Of a stretch of DNA of 64,000 bases, positions 48,601 through 60,631 are shown one piece after another. Below the pieces are notes generated by a model, which worked only from the letters and a program-made list of their open reading frames with translations, made no database searches and was not told the DNA's origin. The DNA is from Alviniconcha marisindica (taxonomy: Eukaryota > Mollusca > Gastropoda > Provannidae), in NCBI GenBank assembly GCA_018857735.1, contig JABMCL010002481.1:1220001-1284000 (forward strand), written 5' to 3'. Position 1 is the stretch's first letter, and every line of letters begins with the position of its first letter. A program made the position numbers and the translations under genes.

Positions 48601-51600
48601 CACCTTGGGCTGGGTCTGCATGATGGTCACGTTCTCTATGGGCCACGAACCTCTGGGTCCCTTGGTCCTTCGCCGTGTCACTTTTGACTGGATGGTGAAG
48701 GAGATCTTCATAACTCCTGCGCCTGGTTTGCCCTGGAACAGCTTCAGGGGCTGCAGCTGCACGGTCACCATTTCGGGCTCTTCTTCCAACCCCGTACCCC
48801 CAACTTTCACCACGCTGGCCTTCACACTGGTTCGGACCATGTTTTCAGACTGACCGGTCTCCACAGCAGCAGCAGGAGGAACGACTTCACCTTCAGGTGG
48901 GGTGGTTGGGAGCAACTGGGACACCAAGAAAGGGCTGGAGGAAGAGGAGGGGGTGCTATCATACGGAGACACATGAGAGGACCCTGCAACCCTCCCATTA
49001 CCCCCTGGAGAGTGCTGCCCCTTACTGAGAGAGGCCGGCAGAGCAGAGGCCAAAACAGCCTGGACCACAGTATCCACCAGTCGGTCAAGCCCCTCCTTCT
49101 CCAGCTGGGAGGCATGGGGAAGGGGGTCGCACATTCCCCAGGGCTCTGTCAGTGAGCAACATAAACACCTGTGTGGGTGGTTGGCAACACAACACAAGCA
49201 ACTACACAAACATCTCTACTCCACACCACATACCCCCCTCCCCCCCCGGCCCATTTTTAAAAAAAACTGGTCTTCTGAAACTGGAAACATTAATTACCAA
49301 ACACTACATGGAGAAAAAAAAGAGAGAAAAAAAAAGAGTGAAAAACATCTACAATGTAAGAAAGAAAATAGTTTAATCAACAGCAACCCAAAAGTACCCT
49401 TTTCAAGCACACGATTAAAATCACACATCAGACTAGTCTGAAATATGAGGCACACACACACACAAAAAAAAATTTAAAATAAAAGAGCATGAACAGTGTT
49501 ACTGTTAAGCTAGCGTAAAGACTAACATGCTGCACAACACACAAGGTCACAACAAGTGCATTTCCTAACTTTGCAAATGCAACCAACCATGCCTGATCAG
49601 CAAATCTTTATACTGTCTTACTTAGAATCCATACCGCTAAAAATATATGAACGGTGAGGAAATACACATGTCTCAATTCATAACAATCAATTCAACCACA
49701 AAAAGTTTCAATGACACGACAAACAGTACTGCAAGACTTAACTCAGTGTGAACTGACTCATACCAAAGACCCCTGAAGCACACCCTTCCACCATGCGTTA
49801 AGGAAACAAACACATATATTACATAAACGCAAGAATTATGAACCTGCCAAACTTTTGTGGAGAAATGAAAACAAACAACAATATATATGAATACAACTTG
49901 AACATGTAAACAGAAGCAGACACAAAAATACTGGATCAGACCCTCATCCCTGAGGAATGCAAAAAGCTTAAAGATTCATTTGCAGGGCATTTTCCTCAAC
50001 ACTTCATTCACCTAGGAAATATGCACATGCTTCAAAGCTTTGCTTTATAAAATTCACAGCATTGATTCATGATGCCACACTAGCAGCACAGGGTGTTTGA
50101 ACCCTCAATGCATTTTAATGTCTGTCCTTGCAACAGCAAGGTTTCCAGTACATATTACCAGTACACAGAGACAAAAGAAGAGACAAACACATGCTCCATA
50201 AAATTTAGTCACAGTGGTTACCTTTGGGCGAGGCGGCCGGCTGTGGGCTGTGCTCACGTTCCGACTGACTCTCATTCACAATGGAATCATTGTTAGTTTC
50301 CTGTGTAGTGTTTTCTACAACAAAACATGCACCAGCTCTAAAAGCTGACAACAAACATGCAAACACTCATCCAGAGAATCAATAGTCACAGTCTCCTGAG
50401 AGAGAAAAACATTGGTTAGGTGCATTCACAGAACTTCTAAGAGTATGTCACTGGTCACAACTGTGTTACAGTACTAAGTTACAGCACAACACAGAATGTT
50501 AGAATGAAGGGTCAGAGTTCTAGAGAAACAACGGCAAACGTATCAGCAGGGTGCATGTGCAGCTAACAGTGCCAACTAAACCAGAGGTTCTGCTGACTTG
50601 CCATTATCCTTCATAGCTTAGCAGCCTCTCTTTTTTTCTTCTTCTTTTTTTCACTGTATGGGGGGAAAAACTAAGCCTGTTGGCTATACAGTAAAGGCAC
50701 AAAAATATTTTCTTTATAGGAAAACCAAGACAGCTTCAGTGTGTACTAAAATACACCCTATGAGACAGTAAAATACACCCCATCTTCATTCCAGCAGTGA
50801 GGGGCATTGTGCACAACTGTACCAGGCAAGAGCCAAAGCCAGCAGAACCTTTGCTGCAACACGCGTGCTTCTACACCACATGTTAGCAGACTGTACTTTG
50901 TGCAAATGCTACCTCTACATTTTGTTTCCAATTTTCTTCTTAACACACTTCTTTGCCAAACTTTTTTCTTCCCATGTTGTCAGATACAAAATAATCATTT
51001 TAGATATTTGCTGAACTCCACTAAATGTTTGTAACAAAAGCAAATAATGCATTTTTGTTTCATAATAGGCAGCTGTCTTCAGCTCACTGCAAAATGCTGC
51101 ACAGATACTACTTGTTAGAATATTTACAAAATTAATGTTTTATAGATACATGTAAGACAACCCAAATTATTTACTCAGTTAATCCTTGATCAGAATAGAT
51201 GGAACATCCACCCTCAACCATGACACATTTACCAAGAGCAGTTATGAGACAAATGAAATTAAACTCCAGATACCAACCAAAACAAATGAGGGAAATGCAC
51301 TTGATGCACAGCGACAGTGTACGACAAACTTTGTCACCATGTATTGGCAAGGACACTTTCCTCCTATTTTTTTTTTTAGAATGTCACTCTCAGCAGCAGT
51401 TCCTCATTTGTTACTCTGGCTACACAAAGAAAGTAAGTTCCACAACACACACAACACTGGTGAAAAAGAGTCTGCTACACGGAGGAAGACAGTTATTCCA
51501 CAACATGCACATATACAACACCAAGGACACAGAATCCAGTCACAGATACCTCTCTCCCCACTGCTCGTCTCCTTTAGGAAACGTAGGCACTGTGAAACCA

Positions 51601-54600
51601 GAGTGACTCATGTCACAGACACACGTAAAGCAGTCTGACTGCAACGGAACCCCCTCCCTGTGCCACAGATGGGTGGCAACTCAACAAGCAAGCCACTTCC
51701 ACTGCCTACCTTCAGTGTCCTGCTGCACGTCCTCCCGTGACTGCTGGATGTGCTGCATGCGTTCCTCTGTTGAAATCAGTCGCCCATCAGGCCCTGGCAC
51801 GTCTTCTGTAAAGCACCCATCAAAATCAAAGAATTAATTAACCGCTAAGGCCATCACCACTAATACACTAATTAAACATTTGCACAGACTGCAAATGGGC
51901 CTTGACTGAAGTAAATCTGACAGTGCCACACATCCATGTCCACTAACCAAAGTCTACTCCAGTACAAAGTGAAGCAGGTTTACGAAAGTATTTCACACAT
52001 TAGGACCAAAATCTGTTCTTTTGTGTTTAACACTCATTTCTCTTTTCTCAGTTAAAGTAATGGGAAGGAGGGGGTTTAACGCCAGCAGGGTGCATAAATG
52101 TTCTGTTCTCTTCACCTGGTTCTTCTCCACGCTCCCGTCGCTCAACTTCCCGTTTGTAGGCATCGACCTCCTCCTCACTCATGTTCTCGAAAGGGTTGGC
52201 AGCGTAGTAGGAGCGGTAGACCACAGCATTGTGCTGGTGGTCACGCTGAATGATGCCCTTGGAAGCTGCACCTACTATCACTGTCTGGTCACCGCCCTCC
52301 TGCACACACAATGTACATCGATGTCCTAACCTGCAGCTGACAACCTGATCATACACACACATATGCAGGCACACACACGTACACAAGCACACACACATGC
52401 AGGCACACGCACACATATACACACAAAAGCACTTGATGTTTCAGTGTTACGCAGTATTATTAAAGCCAAGTCATCAACAGTTCTCTCCTCCTGGAGTACC
52501 CTACACACCATGCATACAAGTAATTCTGAATACCAGCGTAGACATCAAAACCATTTTCTATGACCAGGTACCTTCAGTTTAGCAGCTTCATCCCATGAAA
52601 GACCTTCAAGGATCTTGGACTGGGGGCCAGCAGTTACTTTCTCCTCATAGTAGTCTTTCCTTATCTGAAAAATACAACAATCATCTCCTTACACATGTCC
52701 TATCTGAAGCATAACCCCCCAAACTCTCTCGCCTTCCCCAAAAGCCATCATTCTTTATATCCAACAGCTCTCATTTAATTCTCTTAAATTATCCAACAAG
52801 CACAGTAATCTCAAAGCCATCCTGTCCCATCAAAGTTATTTTCTTTATTCTTTATTTAACTCACACAAATTTTACACCATATTCCCCGACTATGAAACAA
52901 AGCTGAGACAAGCACCTGTAGGCTGTCACAATCATCTAAGTAACATGTGTCATCAAAACACGCCAGATTTTTAAATCTGCAGCTCTGTGTCATCAGATTA
53001 CACCTGGGATGGTAAAGACCAAACCACAACTGACAGGAATGAAGGAATTTTGCTAGACGACAGCTAAGTGTTTTATTCCACTGACGAGTATCCCATTTTA
53101 CACTCTTGACCATCTACAGACTCTTGTAAACTCTTGACTCTGTCTACATGCCTATCTACTTATCTACTTGGATGGGATATTACACAATCTCATTTGAAAG
53201 GGACACGACACAATCTTATGTTTGAAAGTGATATTACACAATCTCATGTACCCAAGATAACTTACACTCATTGACGTTAACTCTCCACTTACGCTTTTTT
53301 GCTTTTGCTGGAATTCCTTGGGATTACTTCCCTGTGGAGCAAACTGGTTTGGGGTGTCTATTTTGATGACTGTGGACTTCTGCTGGGTATCTCCATCAGG
53401 TACCCACTGTAACACAAAATAACCTGTCATAAGCTGTTTCATCACATACACACACATCAAAACAATACTGAACAGATTCATCACACAGCCACTTTCTTCC
53501 ATGACATCCCTGCCTAAGTGCAGCAGAATCTTCACATTCATGAAGCTGGCTGCCATACCAAAGAAAAAGTGGCAAAGATCATGGTACAATGATGCATAAA
53601 TGAAGCTTGAAACAAACATGGGAAAATGCTCCACCTACTCACATTAAAGAGTTAAAATACTTTTTTTATTTCCTAGTCCTTCTCGCAGCCTTCAGCCAAA
53701 CTGGAAAGAGTGCAAAATTTATTGGAAAGTTTGAAATAGCCAGTTAAAATTGTCACTGAAGAAAAGGCACACATCAAGGCTTTTGCAATTTTGAACTGCA
53801 TCCATTATCTTCTTAAACTGCACCCCATGCCATCACAGCACTGTGCTTTAATCTTGTCCATGCCTGTAACCATTGTACATAGCTTGAAGTCCCATCAGTT
53901 GCATCAGACCTTACTGAGGAAACACATCTTACAGTTCACGGTTTCAACATTGTGGTATGATGAAAACAGCATCACAATCAAAACATAACATAAGCTACCA
54001 TAATGCAACGTTTGAATATCTTCCTAAAAACAAGAAGTTCAAGGTGCCACAAAACAACCTCAAAACTGGATAATGCTTCACCCCAAGCACAAACCTTTGT
54101 GATCTTCTTCGGTGTGGTGGTGCCAATTTCCTCAATTTCCTCTTTCTTGTAGGTGTTTGGTGAGGTGAGCCATCCAGCCTTGTATGCCTGCTTTTGTCGC
54201 TCCAAGGCAGTCTTAATTGGAGACCTGATAATGAGGAGAAGGTGCGTCAAATGTCTGCCACATCCACCAGAATACAAAGCTCTCCCTGATAGCACCCCCC
54301 ATCCATGAGCATGTTCTGTTCCTTGCTCCACAACACAATCCTACTAAGGTAACAAATATAAAAATGCATTCAAATAACTGTTAGAATGGGTTGGGGGGGT
54401 TTCAATGTCATAACAGAGTTAAGGAAAAAATCATAAAATTCACAAGATTCTTTTACCATCATACCACTGCTGCTGAACACTTACAGTCTTCACTCAACCT
54501 CTGAACCTTTGACTGTGACTGAAATTCTCTGACAAAGTTAAGTTACAAATTGGATTTCATTAATATCCTGTCAATCACACAGGCTCACCTCAGGTAAAAT

Positions 54601-57600
54601 ATCCTTTATCAATATTTGCACCCACTATCAGTACTAATAAGCTAGACAGCGGTAAGCAAGAAAGTAGCAACTCATCAGTCAAATAAAATTGCCACAATCA
54701 GCAATAAAATCTACATTGCAATAGCAGGACTGTACTGAGATTGCACAAGACTTGTCAATACAGCACAGCACACACACACACACACAAATGAAGCTAAATG
54801 ACACTGTTCACTGGACTGGTTTAATTCAACTTCATGTTGCTTTGATCCTCGTGGGTCTTAACCACTACTATGTTTCCTGACATAGCAACCATGAGCTCTC
54901 AAAGAAAGACTACTGTCCTGTGCCTGCACTATACGTACACATATTTGGAGTGTTCATAGTCCCCATCAAAGACATAGGTGAAGGAACTGGAGGCTGGTGG
55001 CACCTCCACATCACTGTTGGTTCTCTCCTTCTTCTCCTGCTTCATCAGTGGCTGTTTGTACAAGTGACCTGTCCTGTAACCCTGTTGATCAATAAATCAA
55101 TCACCTGTCAATCAATGGCAAGCCATATCCTTGGCAGTTTTTTTATCCTCTGCTAAAAGCCTAAGGTTGACTGGTGAGGCTTTGCATGTGCAGCAGTTTC
55201 TGCACTGTATCATGCTACTGACCAGCTGTGCTGCATCCCCAGCCATTCAGACCACTGTATGTAGACTTCCTCAGTGAAGTGACTCAACACTATCCACCAT
55301 GATGCATTCCCATTATGATTGTTTTTTAATTGCACATGGCCAGTACTCCTCCATGAATCTCATTCAAATAAACAGCCACTGTGATCACTGCACTGAATCA
55401 GCATCAAGTGATAGGCTGCATGTACATAGCATCAATTGCATGTACGTAACGACAGTGTTTCATGAGGATAAAGAACCAGTAACGTACACCCTGGTATATG
55501 ACTCTGTCATATTATGTCATGACTCTGTCATTGATGTCTATCATGTATTTTAACTAAATGCAAGCACTGCTGCTACTAGTACTACTGGCCCAAGCAGAGG
55601 AAGCCACAGCCATACATATTTATGTTCATGTTAATGAAGGTAAACAAACAAATGTTCACATTCACACATTTGAAGATTAAAGTTAACCTGGCAACTGCCA
55701 GCCTAAAAGTACAACAAACTAAAATTTTCGATTAAACAGGGCAAAGTATATAAGAACCCCCCTTGAAATTTGCTTTAAATAGTTTAATACAGTGACCCAG
55801 TTCGCGTTTATTTCACCAGAGGATTTTTTTTTAATGAGCATTTCTTCCATGACAGTAGAGCTGCCAGACATCAGCCTAGTCTATCACTTGCTTGTGAACC
55901 AAGTGCTGTGTCACTATTAAACAGTCTGCTGTCTCTAAAGACTGTGACACAAAAATCCACCACGAAATGGCAGTCAGCGTCTCTTGCTGCATTGTGCTCT
56001 GATAAGTGCAACTTTTTTTCTATTATCTTCTAACACCCCCACCCCCCTCTCTTTTTTTCTTCTTTTTTGTTGTTGTTGATAGCCACACCCTTTTTAGGGT
56101 GACTGCCACAGGTAGTCCAAAAGACAACTCCTACCCAAAGAACAGATAAGGACTCACAGAGTTGTCCAGGGTGCGCATGAGAGCGTCCCACTCCAGCTCG
56201 CCACACCGCCACTTGCGCCCCGAGGTGTCAGCTCCGCCACCCCCCAGGGAGCCCACTTTGAAAGTTCTCTCCTGTGTCTCCTCGTCCACCAGGATCAGGT
56301 TGTCCAGCCCCACCGGCATGGCTTTCACCTGGCACAGCACACACACTTTCATCAATACACCACATCAACTTTCCATCAAGGAAACTTGGCAGAACATCCC
56401 AAGGGTCCACAGGACTTGTTCTTATCCATTTTACAATAGGTACACTACTGTAAGAATCATCTCAGTAACACCAACAGGCTACTAAAAATACAAGATCTTG
56501 AACGAGATGATCAACATGTTCATGTCCTTGCAAAAAAGCTACTGTTAAAGCTATTCACAGAATCTACGTTATACATGGAGGCACATCGGCATGTGCCTGA
56601 AGCTTCACACAAACGCACCTGTGCTTCAACTGCAGCCATGACGTTGAAGGCATAGTGGAAGGCTTCCTCTATCGTCTCTCCGCACGCAACCACGCCATGA
56701 TTGCGAAGAAACATCACCTGCCAAAACAGTCACAGCAATACAAATGACAAATGCCGAGTCAAAATAAGATGCTCCACAGTGAATACTTTTGGTCCCACTT
56801 TTAGAATTCAGAAGTCAAACTTGCACGCATTCACCTGCTGACCACTCTAGCAGTTTAAACACTCAATCCAATCACACAAAAGAACATGTTGTGAATACAA
56901 CCCCCACTCCCCTCCCCACCCCATCAAATTAAGAAATTTCAGTTGCATCTTATTATAAGTTACTCTGTCCAGTAACAAAAGCAAATCACCCCTGATCAAC
57001 AACAAAAAAGGCCTGGTGCACAGTTAAAAAACATGCAAAAGGAAACTACACTCACTCAACCCACAATCATATTGAAAACTGGAGAAAAAACAACTATTCT
57101 CTCCAAAATCATGTGACCTTGAAAATGGATCAATGCCACCTAAACAAGTATCACTGTCTAGTTATCATGATGCAAATTTTCACGATTTTTAAATGGCCTC
57201 TAAAAAGCCAATAATAAGGGGGTTTATTGTTGTTGATCGCTTTTATATAGCGCTATTCTCCACTCTTGGGCACTCACTGTGCTGGCACTGTGTTTTTTTT
57301 ACAGCTGGCTACTAACCAGAAACTTGTCAACTCTCTTCCTTAAATTTGTCAAACTTTCACATAATTCACAACAGTTTAAAAACACACAAAAACTCAGGTA
57401 GCAGCCATGACAAAGAAATGTCTGTTTTTTTTTCCACTCGCATGTTTCCTCTGGGCTGCAATCTTCTGGGACAGGGGTAAGCTGCTCCACAGTTTGGGTC
57501 CAACACTCGACAAATCTAAGATACATATAAAAGGCATTTAAATACTGGTTAAATGCCGGGGATTCACACATGAGTAACAGAGAATGAAGGACCGGAGATG

Positions 57601-60598
57601 ATGAACGGAAACAAAAGGCAGTTAGCCAGGCACAAGTCCCTGTACATACTTGTACATACTAAGGCAATGTGTACTGCAGTTACTGACCTTGTTGAAGGGT
57701 CCCAGACTTCTGCACAGCTGGTCTCTCTCATCCTGATCCACCAAGATTCCACGGTAGTCATGGTAACTCACTTTGCCACATATCAAGGCCTCTTGGGACA
57801 TGGGCAACAAACCACACTTGGTGGCTGATACCTGGTAAAGAAAGGATTGCAGGAGAAATTTGTAAACTAAGTAGGTTCCTCAATAGTAACTTTCAAGTAT
57901 TTCATTATCCATAAACAGCAGATGCTAGATATAATCCTGGTTAGAACTGTAAAACAATACCACTGCCAGATTCTTTGGTCTACTGACGAACACACCATGC
58001 ACACACACCCAGTCGCATCCCCCCCCCCCCACCCACACACTTTCTGAATGCACTTCTGATTCAAAATAACAATAATACTTGTGCTAAACATTCCCACAAC
58101 AAAAGCCTTTCAATTTCATTATGCTGTTCATTTCAACAGGAGCTATCAAACTATACTGATTTTGCCTACAAAACAAAGAAAAAAACAAGCTTTCTTCTTC
58201 ACTCAAACTCTGCTAACCTCGTTTATAACTCTTGTACTGTTTATGCACTACACAGGTGCATTTTTGGTCCCACAACAAAAGCCTTTCAACTTCATTATGC
58301 TGTTCATTTCAACAGGACCTATCAAACTATACTGACTTTCAAAATTCATGCATGAAGCCAAAACATTTCCAAGGACCTGGACTTCATCCTCACAGAATAT
58401 CATGCTGACCATTTCAATATGCCTACAAAACAAAGACAAAAACAAGCTTTCTTATTCACTCAAACTCTGCTAACCTTGTTTAACTCTTGTACTGTTTATG
58501 CACTAAACAGAAGCATTTTTCTTTCTCCCCCACCTTTCTTTTTTTTTTAATCCCAAGAAACACCAGTTAATGAAGACAGATTCAAACCACAGTCCACTTA
58601 CAGCTACAGCAGCTGGTGTGTGCAGATGGATGATACAGCGGATGTCAGGGCGAGCCTGGTGGATGGCCGAGTGCAAAGTGAAGCTAGCCTTGCTGATGCC
58701 CAGCCCTGTCGACCCGGTGTCCACAATCTCTCCACGAACATCTACCTTGACCAGCGTGCTGGCAGTGATTTCTGAGTACACCATGCCAAATGGGTTGACC
58801 AGGAACTGTTCATGTTCCTGACTCAGCCTGGCCTGAAACACAGTTTTCAAGCGTCTCTGATGCAAACAGAACTTCTAATGTATTTGTGGCTAAAAAAAAT
58901 AAAAAGTTAATATACAAAAACAAACAATAATGACAGAACGGCACACTCAAACTGTTTGTGCTTCATAGTCATTCACGTTCAGTTTAGTTGCTCAAGGTGC
59001 AGTTCTATCCTATGGAGAAAAAAACTTTCCTGGGGGTTAATAACGATAGATAAACATAAACAAAACCAAAAAACAGGCATACCACTGACAAAACAGTGGT
59101 TTAGTGAATCTGAATGTAAATTAAAATCTAAAACTAAACTAAAAGTTAAACTGCATGAATAATCTCCAGGACAAAACAAACGTGAAGAAAATATTTCATT
59201 TTGACTTTTTCACATGATCTCATCAACACATAAAATATTCAACAACTATACTGTATACATTGACAAAGTTTTAAGTACTTTAACCTGATAAACTATAAAC
59301 TGCCAAGAAACTTCCCAACACAGCTGTGACACAAAAAACAGTGTAACATTATTGTATAAAGCTAAAAAGAGATGTCCATGCAAAGTTTCAAAGGTACAGT
59401 TTACTGAGAAACAAACTTGCATCATTTTAATGTGAGCCAAAAACACTACTTCACACACACTACAGTCAAACAAAACTGAACTCACAGATACACAATAACA
59501 CTTACACAATATCCATTTTTCCTCTTCACAAGCATCAAACAAAAAAATAGTGCACAGGCACATATAGTTTAAACACCCACCCACCCCTCAAAACAAAACA
59601 AAAAGGGCATGCATAACAAATTGGGAAGGGGGGGGGGGGGGGAGAGAGATGACATATACTTCAGACTGTAAGCTCTTCCAGCAGCCATGAACATGAACTG
59701 ACATGGGAACAGGAGCAACAGATGTAATAAAACAAAAAAAGTAGGGAGGAGCACAGGCTTGCAGTCATGGGACACTTGCAACAGGATGTATGAAGTGGTT
59801 TGCCCCTGTAAAGGTCACACTGATAATGTAGGCCACACTATCAGTATTGAGGCCAGGGGGGAAAGTGGAAGCTTCAGCAGAACAAACCATGTCACCTCTA
59901 CAGCCCAATAAACACGTGCACTGGAATTACCCATCAAATTGTATGGCCTCTCTTGTGCATGCCTTGTGAAGCTGCATGCTACTTACACGTCTGTGTTTGT
60001 TTTTAGGGGGTAAGTTTTAAAACACAGGAAGAAAGACACAAAAGTACAGAAATACCACCAATCAATGAAGACTTCCAGTTTATTCAATGTCCAAAATTTA
60101 CCACATTCCTGGTGTATGAGGATATTCCAACAAGTTACATATCAACTCTTTTCTTTAGTGCTGTCACCAGCACAAATGTTTGACCCACTTTATGACCTGA
60201 TCAACATTTCAAGTTTGAATAGGACTGGGAAAACATTTCAGCTGACAGAACGTGGACAGCATAAGACAAAATTCTAACCTACTAAAAGTGTAAGAGGGAC
60301 GTTTGACAGATCTTTGCATTCCCAGTAGAGGAGATCGGAATTTCTGTGTCCACAGTACTCCACTGTGGGTTTTGTGCTTTTCATGAGAAACAATTAACGC
60401 AAACAGGGCCAGGAAATGGGAAGTTACACAGGATACCATAACTGTTTGTGTTGTGTCTGCGGCCATCTTCAGGAAACAAGTAACAATCCACCACATGCTT
60501 CAAACAATAATCTTTCATGTTACTATGAACTCACTTACCGCAAGTGCATAGTATAGAAAACAGACAGCTGATATATATATAGATATATATATAGATAG

Positions 60599-60631
<33 letters not shown>

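Noticed and set aside
49146..49168. Alternative giant-exon acceptor CACACAG 23 bases upstream
   Set aside because: It would break the reading frame with exon 14, since 23 is not a multiple of three.
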